From contig JBAYTZ010000003.1 in assembly GCA_041675285.1 (NCBI GenBank), forward strand, positions 62,001 to 126,000: a stretch of 64,000 nt of DNA, written 5' to 3'. A program made the translations under genes and the position numbers. Numbering within the stretch: position 1 is the stretch's first letter; each line of letters opens with the position of its first letter. The DNA is from Candidatus Delongbacteria bacterium (GTDB lineage: Bacteria > CAIWAD01). The notes beneath the pieces are model-generated. The model was not told the origin of the DNA. It worked only from the letters and a program-made list of their open reading frames with translations, and did no database searches. Below are positions 45,273-53,813 of this stretch, piece after piece.

Positions 45273-45956
45273 ATGCGCACGGCACTGGTCACGGGCGGCA
45301 ATCGCGGCATCGGGCTGGAGGTCTGCCGCCAACTGGCCGGGCAGGGCGTCCACGTTCTGCTGGGCAGCCGGAACTACGAAGCGGGCGCCGAAGCGGCCCG
45401 CGAACTGGCTGCCGCCGGGCTGGTGGAATGCCTGGAACTGGACGTGGCCGACCCGGCCTCCATCCTCACTTGCCGGCAACTGCTGCAGCTGCGCCACCTG
45501 CGGGTGGACATCCTGGTGAACAACGCCGCCGTCCTGGCCCGTGGCGGCGCGCTGGAGCTGGCCGAGGACGAGTGGCTGGAGGCCGTCCAGGTCAATCTGC
45601 TGGGCGCCCTGCGTTGCTGCCGAGCCTTCCTGCCCGGCATGGTGGAGGCCGGCTGGGGCCGGGTGGTAAACGTCTCCTCGGGCTACGGCTCCTTCGCCCA
45701 GGGCCTGACGGGGCCGGCGGCCTACAGCGTCAGCAAGGCGGCGCTCAACGCCCTGACCCTCAGCCTGGCCCGCGAGCTGCCGGAGACGGTCAAGGTCAAC
45801 GCTGTCAGCCCGGGCTGGGTGCGCACCCGGATGGGCGGGGCCGACGCCGCCCGCAGCCCGGAAGAGGGCGCGCGCGGGCTGGTGCGGCTGGCCCTGCTGC
45901 CCGACGACGGCCCCACGGGCGGCTTCTTCCGCGACGAAGAGTCGCTGGCCTGGTAG
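45273..45956 (+). CDS. Short-chain dehydrogenase/reductase
   Basis: The protein has 227 residues with a Rossmann fold. The cofactor motif is TGGNRGIG (8-15). ELDVADP holds the adenine-contact Asp, and NNAA is near 85. The catalytic set is Ser in VNVSSGYGSF and YSVSK, followed by VNAVSPGWVRTRMGG. AAGGGG precedes the ATG. It resembles the carbonyl-reductase-like classical SDRs. The gene ends about 125 nt before the first selenoprotein gene; a functional link is not evident. Confidence 0.9.
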   Translation: MRTALVTGGNRGIGLEVCRQLAGQGVHVLLGSRNYEAGAEAARELAAAGLVECLELDVADPASILTCRQLLQLRHLRVDILVNNAAVLARGGALELAEDEWLEAVQVNLLGALRCCRAFLPGMVEAGWGRVVNVSSGYGSFAQGLTGPAAYSVSKAALNALTLSLARELPETVKVNAVSPGWVRTRMGGADAARSPEEGARGLVRLALLPDDGPTGGFFRDEESLAW

Positions 45957-46081
45957 CCGCGGCGACGGCAACCCGGCGGTTCCGGGCGGCCACTTTTCTC
46001 GCCGCCCGGCTCAATTCTGTTGTTCGGCAGCTTTGCGGAAGGCATGTTGAGCGCAGTCCAACCAAGCACCCAGGAGCCATC

Positions 46082-47806
46082 GTGAATCTTTCGCACCGCC
46101 CGCTTGCGCTGCTCGCCATGTTGTTGTCTCTGGGCGGACCCGCGGGTGCCGTCTGGACCGTGGGGAGCACGCCCACCGACTTCACCTGCACGGACTGGAA
46201 CGGCCAGAGCTGGAACCTCTACGCCCAGCGCGGCAAGGTCGTCCTGCTCAACTTCGGCGCCACGTGGTGACCCTCCTGTAACGCCGAGTTTCCGGTGTTG
46301 CAGACCAATTTCGAGGCTTCCTACAGCTCGTCGTCCTTCGAAGTCGTCCACATCGACACGGACAACGCCACCGCTAGCATCCTGCACTCCCACTGGGATC
46401 CCGACAATCCCAGCTTCCCCGTGCTGGTGGGCTGCGGTTCGATCTACAGCCAGTACGGCAACGGCTACATCCCCTACAACGTGATCCTCGATCCCGACGG
46501 CGTCGTGCGCTACATGGCTGCGGGCTTCAGCGAGTCCGCCCTGCACGCCGTGATCCAGCAGAACATGAACATGGCGCACCCCTTCTTCGAACTGGCGGAG
46601 TTCGACCTTTTGGGCGATGACAACGGCGACGGCCGGCCCGATCCGGGCGAGACGGTGAACTTCCGCGTGCGTCTGCAGAACAGCATCAACGCCCAGGCCG
46701 CCACCGGCATCAGCGTGGTCTTCAGCACCGACGACGGCGCGCTGACGGAAACCCAGACCGCCGCCACGCTGCCCGGGCTGGCCCCGGGGGAGTCCGCCTT
46801 CAGCGGGCAGGAATTCCAGTTCAGCGTCGCGGCGGACGCGCTGCCCCACTGGGCCAATTTCCACTTCACCATCACGGCTACCCACGCCGGCGGCACCTGG
46901 ACGCAGACCTTGGGCAGCTCCCGGCGCATCGCTCGGCCGGACCTTCTGGTGGTGGATTCCGACGGCAGCCTGGACGACAACGAGACCTTCATCCAGACGG
47001 CTCTCGGCGGCTTGGGACTGGATTACGACATGTGGACGCCGGAGGCCGACGGCGACCTGCCCGTGGCGGAGGTCCTGGCCTACGACCAGCTCATCTGGCT
47101 GGGCGGCCGGCGCGACCCGGACATCAACCCGGCGGAGCGCGCGGCGCTGACCGCCTTCCTGGACCGCGGCGGCCTGCTGCTCCTGTCCAGCCAGTACGCC
47201 TCCAGCGAGCCGCTCAACAGCGGGCTGGCCCAGCGCTGCGGCGTGCAGACCTTGGCCACCGCGCCGGGCATCCTGTTCCTGGCCACGACGCCGGCCGTGG
47301 ACCCCTGGTTCGGCGACATGAGCTTCGTGCTGACGGGCGCGCCGGGCGCGGGCAACTGTCTGCAGCCGGACAACCTGTCCGTGCTGCCCGAGGGCCAACT
47401 GCTGGCCACCTGGACCCAGGGCGCGCTGGCCCAGGCGGCGGCCTATCGCATCCAGGGCGGCTACAACATGGTCTACTGCGGCTTCCCCATCGAGGCCCTG
47501 CGCATCCACTCCTCGCGGCCCAACTCGGTGACCCTCTCCACCTTCCTGCAGCGGGTGTTCGCGTTCCACGCCGCCAATCCGCCCCAGCCGCTGGCTCCCG
47601 TCACGGACTTGCGGCTGGAGTGCGCCTCGGGCGGCTGCCAGTTGTCCTGGTCGCCCGTGGCCAACGCCGGTAGTTATCGCGTCTACCAGTCCGCGGAGCC
47701 CTGGACCTTCCCGGAGCTGCCCTTGCTGGAGACCAGCGCCACCTCGGTGCCGCTGCCGGCCGGCGAACCGGGCCGGGCTTTCTACCAAGTGCGCAGCCAG
47801 CACTGA
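46082..47806 (+). CDS. Exported thioredoxin-fold selenoprotein 1 (Sec63, UGA recoded)
   Basis: The protein has 574 residues if the in-frame TGA at 46268-46270 is read as Sec. Start GTG 46082 has AGGAG 5 nt upstream; it is followed by a signal peptide of about 23 residues. The TlpA/thioredoxin-like domain (about 24-170) reads FGATW-U-PSCNAEFPVLQ, so Sec63 replaces the nucleophilic Cys and Cys66 is the resolving Cys. The cis-Pro loop is YIPYN (P131). Next come GDDNGDGRPDPGE (about 178-190), an Ig/CARDB-like module, a Rossmann-like module (RPDLLVVDSDG...LIWLGG...LLLLSSQYA, about 285-470) and a C-terminal fibronectin-type module. It lacks the PNPFNP tail of its paralogues. A SECIS hairpin follows the UGA. 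Similarity to the Cys paralogue at 50575-52350 continues across the TGA without frameshift, which argues against a pseudogene. Confidence 0.88.
46276..46303 (+). promoter_or_regulatory. Bacterial SECIS element 1
   Basis: CUGUAACGCCG (46276-46286) pairs along its full length with CGGUGUUGCAG (46293-46303): 11 bp including two G-U pairs. The loop is AGUUUC. The loop begins 17 nt after the UGA (16-nt spacer), and a G is the second loop base. Both agree with the known bacterial SECIS layout (short stem just 3' of UGA, G/U in a small loop). Confidence 0.85.
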
Positions 47807-47807
47807 G

Positions 47808-47830
47808 GGAGCCCGGCCCAGGCGGGCTCC
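47808..47830. terminator. Hairpin between convergent genes
   Basis: GGAGCCCG, a 7-nt loop and CGGGCTCC form an 8-bp stem, 2 nt after the selenoprotein 1 stop and just before the end of the minus-strand small gene. It has no T-tract, so its role as a bidirectional terminator is tentative. Confidence 0.5.
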
Positions 47831-47843
47831 GGGGCGGCCGGAC

Positions 47844-48188
47844 TCAGGCGGCCATGGAGCCCAGGGCGCGGGTCTGCAGGCTGGTGAGCAGCACGCCCTG
47901 GCTTTCGGCCCAGCGGCGCAGCCGGCCTTCCAGCTCCGCCGGCTGACCCAGGAAGACGGAGAAGTCCGGATCCACCAGCACCACGTGGCGCGTGCCGGAC
48001 TGCGAGACGACCTCCAGCAGGGTCTCCAGCCAGAGTTTGGACGCGCCCAGCCGGCTGGCCAGATCCCGGGCCCGCAGACCGTTCACGTCCAGACAGACGC
48101 CGCCCCAGGCCACCAGCCCCAGCAGACGCAACTCCCCGACGTTGCGCTGAAAGCTGATCATCAACGGCTTCAGGTTCTTGGTGTTCAT
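47844..48188 (-). CDS. Small protein of unknown function between the selenoprotein genes
   Basis: The protein has 114 residues from the ATG at 48188, preceded by a strong GGGGAGAG ribosome-binding site. There is no signal peptide or membrane helix, so it is likely cytoplasmic. Visible segments are FQRNVGELRLLGLVAWGGV, a helix with LASRLGASKLWLETLLEVV, a strand HVVLVDPDFSVFL and a basic helix GRLRRWAESQG. The alternating helix/strand pattern could be a small alpha/beta fold, perhaps STAS- or receiver-like, but I do not recognise the family. It is convergent with selenoprotein 1 and divergent from selenoprotein 2. Confidence 0.65.
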   Translation of the reverse strand: MNTKNLKPLMISFQRNVGELRLLGLVAWGGVCLDVNGLRARDLASRLGASKLWLETLLEVVSQSGTRHVVLVDPDFSVFLGQPAELEGRLRRWAESQGVLLTSLQTRALGSMAA

Positions 48189-48597
48189 CGTGGTCTCTCC
48201 CCTGTTTTGAACGGGGGACAAGAAGCAGGGGGGGTGGGACATGGATCGCCAATCCAGCCCCACCAACAAGTTTTTTTAACAGGATCATGGGAAAGAGCTT
48301 GGAGCCGCCCCTGCTCAGCCCTATTTTCGTTCGCCTTTGGAACCAGGGGGGTTTTGTGAATCACTCGCGCATCCGGTTCGGCATGCTGCGCCCCGCCCAG
48401 GCGGGCTGAACGCGGGTGATTCCGGGGTCCCGGAATCGCTCCCATCCCCTGCACCTTCCGCTCTTCCCTTCGCCAACCAATGGGCTGTCCCGCTCGGGTC
48501 TGGGCCTTGCCGAGACCGGCGACGACGGCCGTTTCAAGCTTCAGCCATCAGCCATCCGCCTCGCGCGCTGCGGGGCCGAACATCGGGAGACGTGCAT
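48189..48597. other. Structured intergenic region upstream of selenoprotein 2
   Basis: About 409 nt without a supported gene. It holds the start signals of the minus-strand small gene and the leader of selenoprotein 2. Two alternative pairings share bases. GAATCACTCGCG (48358-48369) can pair with CGCGGGTGATTC (48411-48422). Alternatively GATTCCGGG (48418-48426) pairs with CCCGGAATC (48429-48437) in a tight hairpin. A switch-like leader is possible; promoters could not be fixed. Confidence 0.45.
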
Positions 48598-50379
48598 ATG
48601 AAACACAAGCTGGCCGTTGGATTGGCCACGCTGGGTCTCGCTCTGGTCGCACAGGCGCAGTACAACGTGGGCGACGTGCCCGCGGACTTCACCTGCGACG
48701 ACTGGAACGGGGGCAGCTGGAACCTGGAGTCCTTCCGTGGCAAGGTCGTCGTGCTCAACTTCGGCGCCACGTGGTGACCGGGTTGTAACACCGAGTTTCC
48801 GGTGATTCAATCCGATTTCGAAGAAGTCTACGATCCCGCCGCGGTGGAAATCGTCCACGTCGACACCGACAACATCAGCGCCGCCGCCCTGCACGCCCAC
48901 TGGGACGTCCACGATCCCACCTTCCCCGTGCTGGTGGGTTGCGGCGACGTCTACGGCGACTTCGGCGACGGCTACATCCCCTACAACGCCATCCTCGACA
49001 CCGAAGGCGTGGTGCGGTACACGTCGAGCGGTTTCGATGACGCGGCCATGCACGCCATCATCGAGCAATACATGGCGGTGGACTTCCCCGTCTTCGCCAT
49101 CCATGAGCTGACGGTGACTGGGGATGACAACGCCGACGGCCGGCCCGATGCCGGCGAGAGTGTCGAGTTCGTGGTGGACGTGCGCAACAGCCCCATCGCC
49201 GTGCCGGCCACGGGCTGCACGGTGACCATGACCTGCAGCGACCCCGAAGTCACCATCACCAACGCCACGGTGAGCTACCCGGCCGCCAATCCCGGCGAGG
49301 TGGTGACCGGCGGCAGCGCCTTCGCGTTCACGGTGGCCGCGGGCATCACGCCGCACTGGGCCACTTTCACCTTCAACTACTCGGCCACCTACGCCGGCGG
49401 CACGCAGACGGGCTCCTTCGAGCACGTCCAGCGCATGGGCCGGCCGAACCTCCTGCTGGTGGACAGCGACGGCGGCCAGGACGACAACGAGACCTTCGTG
49501 CAGACGGCCCTGCTGGCCCTCGGCATGGAATCCGACGTGTGGTCGGCCGCCGGCACGCTGACGGGCGCTGAGCTCGGCCGCTACCCGCGGGTCATCTGGC
49601 TGGGCGGCGTCAATGAGACGGACATGAGCGACGGCGAGGAAGCCGGCCTGCGCGCCTTCGTGGACGCGGGCGGCCAGCTGCTGCTCTCCAGCCAGTACCT
49701 GTCGGACAACCCCGACCGGCTGGACTTCCTCCAGGACGTGTTCGGCGTGACGGTGGCCGACGACGACGGCGGCACCATCTTCCTGATGTCCTGCCCGGCC
49801 GGCGATCCCTACTTCGGCGGCGCGGCCATGGTCATTTCCGGCAACCAGGCCGCCAACAACAACGAGGATCCCGACATCCTGGCCAGCGACGGCAGCACCA
49901 CGGTCTTCGCCACTTGGAACCAGGCGGCCAATGCGCCGGCGGCGGTCTACACCACGACCCCGGGCCACAAGGCCATCTTCTGCGGCTTCCCGGTGGAGGC
50001 CAACCGCGTGCACAGCTCGGCCCCCGGCTCGGTGACGGTCCAGGGCTTCCTGGAGCGGGCGCTGGCCTACTTCGGCGAAGTCTCGATGGACGAGCCGACC
50101 CCCGTGCAGGTGAGCGACTTCCGCCTGCTGAGCGCAGCGCCCAACCCCTTCAATCCCACCACCAGCGTGGAATTCCAGCTGGGTCGGGCGGGTGACGTGG
50201 AGCTGGGCCTGTTCAACCTGCAGGGCCAGGCAGTCCGCAGCTTCGGCGCCGGCCCCCGCGCCGCCGGCATCCACCAGGCCACGGTGGAAGCCCGCGATCT
50301 GGCCAGCGGCCTCTACCTGATCCGCCTGTTCGTGGACGGACAGCCCCAGGACGCGATGAAGGTGATGCTGGTCAAGTAG
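48598..50379 (+). CDS. Exported thioredoxin-fold selenoprotein 2 with sorting domain (Sec60, UGA recoded)
   Basis: The protein has 593 residues with the in-frame TGA at 48775-48777 read as Sec. Start ATG 48598 has GGGAG 8 nt upstream; the signal peptide is MKHKLAVGLATLGLALVAQA. The thioredoxin domain has FGATW-U-PGCNTEFPVIQ (Sec60, Cys63) and cis-Pro YIPYN (P128). Then come GDDNADGRPDAGE, an Ig-like module, a Rossmann-like module (RPNLLLVDSDG...VIWLGG...QLLLSSQYLSDN) and, from about 508, a FlgD-like sorting domain with APNPFNPTT. The frame is intact on both sides of the TGA. Downstream parts are near-identical to the Cys paralogue (50575-52350), so selection has kept the reading frame. Predicted to act outside the cytoplasm as a thiol-disulfide or peroxide reductase (inference). 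Confidence 0.9.
48783..48810 (+). promoter_or_regulatory. Bacterial SECIS element 2
   Basis: Upper stem CACCG/CGGUG (48789-48793 with 48800-48804), loop AGUUUC (48794-48799), and lower pairs UUG/CAA interrupted by A-A and U-U oppositions. The loop sequence and 16-nt spacer from the UGA are identical to element 1. One upper pair is A-U here and G-U in element 1, a change that keeps pairing. Confidence 0.8.
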
Positions 50380-50411
50380 TTTTCACCAGCGAACTTCACT
50401 AGCCAACCCTC

Positions 50412-50459
50412 AGAAAACGCCTCCGGATTCCCTCACAGGGAGTCCGGAGCGCGTTTTCT
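50412..50459 (+). terminator. Terminator after selenoprotein 2
   Basis: A long two-part stem: AGAAAACGC/GCGTTTTCT outside, CTCCGGA/TCCGGAG inside, with a small CCCT-CACA-GGG tip. It ends in a T-rich strand and separates the gene from its Cys paralogue. Confidence 0.8.
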
Positions 50460-50574
50460 CTTTGCACTTTTTCTCTTGAGGAATGCCCCGCTGGATTAGG
50501 ATCTTCAACTGAACGGGTCTACGAACGTCCCTAACAAAATCAGTTGACGATCAGCGCAAGCGGAAGGATTCCCC

Positions 50575-52350
50575 ATGAAGCGCCTGTTATTGGTTGGACT
50601 GTTCGGGCTGCTGGGCGTGGCCCGGGCCGAATACGCGGTGGGCGTCGTTCCCCCCGACTTCACCTGCACGGATTGGAACGGCAACACCTGGAACCTGGCG
50701 GACAATCTGGGCAAGGTCGTGCTGCTCAATTTCGGCGCCACTTGGTGCGGGCCCTGCAACGATGAAATGCCCGAGCTGCAGTCCGAATTCTACGAGACCT
50801 ACGACCCGGCGGGCTTCGCCATCGTGCACATCGACACGGACGGCATCACGGCCCAGGCCCTGCACAACCACTGGGACGCGCTGGGCGTGACCTTCCCCGT
50901 GCTGGTGGGCTGCGACGACCTCTACAGCGACTACGGCGACGGCTACATTCCCTACAACTGCCTGCTGGACACCGAGGGGGAAATCCTCTACGCCGGCTCC
51001 GGCTACAACCCCGGCACCCTGCACGCGCTCATCGAAGCCAACATGAGCATCGACCACCCGGTCTTCGCCCTCCAGGGGTTGAGCGTCACGGGTGACGACA
51101 ACGGCGACGGCCGGCCCGACGCCGGCGAGTCTGTCCAGTTCGTGGTGGACGTGCGCAACAGCCCCATCGCCGTGCCCGCCACGGCCTGCACGGTGACCCT
51201 GAGCTGCGACGACCCCGCCGTGACCATCACCAACGGCACCGTGAGCTATCCCGCCGCCGACCCGGGCGAGACCGTGGCCGGCGCCGGCAGCTTCGCCTTC
51301 ACCGTGGCGGACGGGATCACGCCGCACTGGGCCACCTTCACTTTCTCCTACAGCGCGCCCTACGCCGGCGGCACGGCCACGGGCGAGATGCTCCACGAAC
51401 AGCGCATGGGCCGCCCCAACCTGCTGCTGGTGGACAGCGACGGCGCAACGGACGACAACGAGAGCTTCGTGCAGACGGCCCTGACCGCCTTGGGGATGGA
51501 GTCCGACCTGTGGACGGCCGCCGGCGCCCTGACCGGCACGGAGATGGGCCGCTACACGCGGATCATCTGGCTGGGCGGCGTCAATGAGACGGACATGAGC
51601 GACGACGAGGAAGCCGGCCTGCGCGCCTTCGTGGACGCGGGCGGCCAGCTGCTGCTCTCCAGCCAGTACCTGTCGGACAACCCCGCGCGGCTGGACTTCC
51701 TCCAGGAGGTCTTCGGCGTGACGGTGGCCGACGACGACGGCGGGAACATCTTCCTGATGTCCTGCCCCGCCGGCGATCCCTACTTCGGCGGCGCGGCGAT
51801 GGTCATCTCCGGCAACCAGGCCGCCAACAACAACGAGGATCCCGACGTCCTGGCCAGCGACGGCAGCAGCACGGTCTTCGCCACGTGGACCCAGGCGGGC
51901 AACGCGCCGGCGGCCGTCTACACCACGGCGGCCGGCCGCCAGGCCATCTTCTGCGGCTTCCCGGTGGAGGCCAACCGCGTGCACACGTCGGCCCCCGGCT
52001 CGGTGACGGTCCAGGGCTTCCTGGAGCACGCCCTGGCCTACTTCGGCGAGGTGGCGGTGGACGAGCCCGCCCCGCTGGTGGCCAGCGGCTTCCGCATCCT
52101 GGGCGCCACGCCCAACCCCTTCAACCCCGTCACCCGGCTGGACTACCGGCTGGAGGCGGCCGGCGACGTCAGCGTCTCCCTGTTCAACGTGCTGGGGCAG
52201 GAAGTGCGGCGCCTGGTGCCGGGCGCGCGGCCGGCCGGCGAGCACAGCCTGCTGCTGGACGCCTCCGACCTGGCCAGCGGCCTCTACCTGGCCCGCTTGA
52301 GCGTGAACGGCCAGGCCCGCGACACCCACAAGCTGATGCTGGTGAAGTGA
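50575..52350 (+). CDS. Exported thioredoxin-fold protein with Cys motif and sorting domain (paralogue of the selenoproteins)
   Basis: The protein has 591 residues with the same domain order as selenoprotein 2: signal peptide MKRLLLVGLFGLLGVARA, thioredoxin domain with FGATWCGPCNDEMPELQ (C58, C61), cis-Pro YIPYN, GDDNGDGRPDAGE, Ig-like module, Rossmann-like module (LLLVDSDGATDDNESFVQTAL...IIWLGG) and a C-terminal sorting domain (ATPNPFNPVTRLDYRL...HKLMLVK). The Cys codon TGC stands where both neighbours have TGA. The region 3' of the codon no longer forms the inner SECIS stem; only five outer pairs remain. The 3' two-thirds is nearly identical in DNA to selenoprotein 2, so duplication or conversion is recent. 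Confidence 0.92.
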   Translation: MKRLLLVGLFGLLGVARAEYAVGVVPPDFTCTDWNGNTWNLADNLGKVVLLNFGATWCGPCNDEMPELQSEFYETYDPAGFAIVHIDTDGITAQALHNHWDALGVTFPVLVGCDDLYSDYGDGYIPYNCLLDTEGEILYAGSGYNPGTLHALIEANMSIDHPVFALQGLSVTGDDNGDGRPDAGESVQFVVDVRNSPIAVPATACTVTLSCDDPAVTITNGTVSYPAADPGETVAGAGSFAFTVADGITPHWATFTFSYSAPYAGGTATGEMLHEQRMGRPNLLLVDSDGATDDNESFVQTALTALGMESDLWTAAGALTGTEMGRYTRIIWLGGVNETDMSDDEEAGLRAFVDAGGQLLLSSQYLSDNPARLDFLQEVFGVTVADDDGGNIFLMSCPAGDPYFGGAAMVISGNQAANNNEDPDVLASDGSSTVFATWTQAGNAPAAVYTTAAGRQAIFCGFPVEANRVHTSAPGSVTVQGFLEHALAYFGEVAVDEPAPLVASGFRILGATPNPFNPVTRLDYRLEAAGDVSVSLFNVLGQEVRRLVPGARPAGEHSLLLDASDLASGLYLARLSVNGQARDTHKLMLVK

Positions 52351-52370
52351 TCCCGATCCACTGGCGACCC

Positions 52371-52407
52371 AATCCCCGGTCCGCTCGCGGGCCGGGGATT
52401 TCATTTT
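52371..52407 (+). terminator. Terminator after the Cys paralogue
   Basis: AATCCCCGG/CCGGGGATT stem, then TCATTTT. It closes the thioredoxin trio. Confidence 0.8.
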
Positions 52408-52759
52408 CTGTGCAGCCGGCTCCCCGCCGGAGGCTCTTCTGTCTCCGTGCCGCGTCCTCCGCGCCCCCCCGATTGGCAAGATGTGCAGGCAGCGGATGGT
52501 CCCTGGAACATTTTGAATGAGAATGAAAAAACGGACTGGAATCCCAGCAGTTGAGCGTTACATTCCCGCGTCGCTGATTGCGCACAGTCTTGCTCGGCAT
52601 GCAGATCCGCTGAGGAGAATCCGGCCCTCGAGGGGTCTGCGGGCGGTTGCGAGATGGGCGAAATCGGCGGCTTGATGCAAAACGAGGCAGCTCCGGTCTG
52701 ACAAGTTCAAGGCACGGCGTGGTTCCTCACAGTTCTTCTTCCAACAGGAGTCTCTTTCG
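52408..52759. other. Leader region of the RRM protein gene
   Basis: About 350 nt without a supported gene. It has no clear promoter by eye. Genes for RRM proteins of this type often have long leaders, so part of it may be transcribed. AGGAG at the 3' end, 9 nt before the ATG, is the ribosome-binding site. Confidence 0.45.
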
Positions 52760-53161
52760 ATGAGCAAGAAGTTGTACGTCGGCAACTTGAACTTCGCCAT
52801 GGCCAACCAGGACCTTGAGGAGCTGTTCAGCCCGTACGGGCAGGTCAGTTCCGCCACCGTGATCATGGATCGCGAAACGGGTCGTTCCAAGGGCTTTGGC
52901 TTTGTGGAAATGAATAATGACAACGAAGCCCAGGCTGCCATCTCCGCGCTGAACGGCAAGGAGATCAACGGTCGCGCGCTCACCGTGAACGAGGCTCGCC
53001 CCCGCGAAGAGGGTGCCCGTCCGCGTAGCGGTGGCGGCGGCGGCTTCGGCGGCGGTGGTGGCGGCGGTCGCGGCGGCTTCGGCGGCGGCGGCGGCGGCAA
53101 CCGCGGCGGCAGCGGTGGTGGCGGCGGTTACGGTGGTGGCGGCGGCAACCGTCGCTTCTAG
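52760..53161 (+). CDS. RRM RNA-binding protein with glycine-rich tail
   Basis: The protein has 133 residues. An RRM domain (1-80) has RNP2 LYVGNL (5-10) and RNP1 KGFGFVEM (44-51). A tail of about 50 residues follows, made almost only of Gly with Arg, Asn, Phe and Tyr (RGG-like) and ending GGNRRF. This is the bacterial Rbp type, which binds single-stranded RNA and is often cold-induced or abundant. The tail could promote self-association. A good terminator follows, so it is a single-gene unit. Confidence 0.94.
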   Translation: MSKKLYVGNLNFAMANQDLEELFSPYGQVSSATVIMDRETGRSKGFGFVEMNNDNEAQAAISALNGKEINGRALTVNEARPREEGARPRSGGGGGFGGGGGGGRGGFGGGGGGNRGGSGGGGGYGGGGGNRRF

Positions 53162-53187
53162 TTCCTCCGTCTTCGGCTGAACACAAG

Positions 53188-53227
53188 AACCCCAGCTTTC
53201 GCCGGATCGGAAGCTGGGGTTTTCATT
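53188..53227 (+). terminator. Terminator of the RRM gene
   Basis: An 11-bp stem AACCCCAGCTT/AAGCTGGGGTT with a 12-nt loop, then TTTCATTTT. Confidence 0.85.
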
Positions 53228-53242
53228 TTCAGGAGAGACGTA

Positions 53243-53743
53243 ATGACAGCGGAACCGGGCGGGATGCGGCGCCAGGATCGCGAGATCCTCGAGCGGCGCG
53301 AACTGGACGAACTGCTCCACGCGGCCGGGGTCTGCCGGCTGGCGCTGGCGTGGGACGACGAGCCCTATCTGGTGCCGCTCTCCTTCGGCTACGACGGCCG
53401 GCGCCTCTACTTCCACACGGCCCTGAGCGGGCGCAAACTGGACTTCGTGGCGCACAATCCGCGGGTCTGCTTCGAGGTGGAGGAGGAGCCGCGCGTGGTG
53501 GAGCACCCCGAGCGTGGCTGCGCCTGGGGCGTCGCCTACGCCAGCGTGATCGGTTACGGCCGGCTGGTGGAGCTGCTGGACGAGGCGGGGCGCAAACAGG
53601 GTCTGGACGAGATCATGCGGCACTATTCCGGCCGCGCGGACTGGCCCTATGCCCCGGCCGTGCTGGCGCGCACCCGCGTCTGGGCGCTGGAGATCGAATC
53701 CCTGACGGGCAAGCGGGCGCCGGGCAAGCCGGAAGAGGACTGA
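53243..53743 (+). CDS. NimA-like pyridoxamine-phosphate-oxidase-fold flavoprotein
   Basis: The protein has 166 residues of split-barrel FMN-binding fold. Family marks: MRRQDREILERRELDELLHAAGVCRLAL at the start, EPYLVPLSFGYDGRRLYFHTA, GRKLDFVAHNPRVCFEVE and WGVAYASVIGYGRLVEL. It matches the Nim/PNPOx-related group, some members of which reduce nitroimidazoles; most are uncharacterised. GGAGAG precedes the ATG. A possible inner start (MRRQDRE) is 7 codons in. Confidence 0.88.
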   Translation: MTAEPGGMRRQDREILERRELDELLHAAGVCRLALAWDDEPYLVPLSFGYDGRRLYFHTALSGRKLDFVAHNPRVCFEVEEEPRVVEHPERGCAWGVAYASVIGYGRLVELLDEAGRKQGLDEIMRHYSGRADWPYAPAVLARTRVWALEIESLTGKRAPGKPEED

Positions 53744-53813
53744 AGCCTTGGCCGGGACGCAGCCCCTTCCTTAGCTTGCAACGCAATTCCAGCCAGGCTG
53801 TGTGGACCACTGC

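Noticed and set aside
46268..48777. The TGAs in the two thioredoxin genes as ordinary nonsense mutations (pseudogenes)
   Set aside because: Both lie at the identical catalytic codon, frames are intact on either side, each is followed by the same hairpin loop and spacing, and a tRNA-Sec gene is present.
53025..53155. GGCGGC-rich repeats as a possible CRISPR or microsatellite array
   Set aside because: They encode the glycine-rich tail of the RRM protein in frame; no spacer/repeat periodicity.
53188..53221. Similarity of the RRM terminator arm (CCCAGCTTTCG) to the cassette repeats
   Set aside because: Only about 12 nt match, and the structure is fully explained as a rho-independent terminator.
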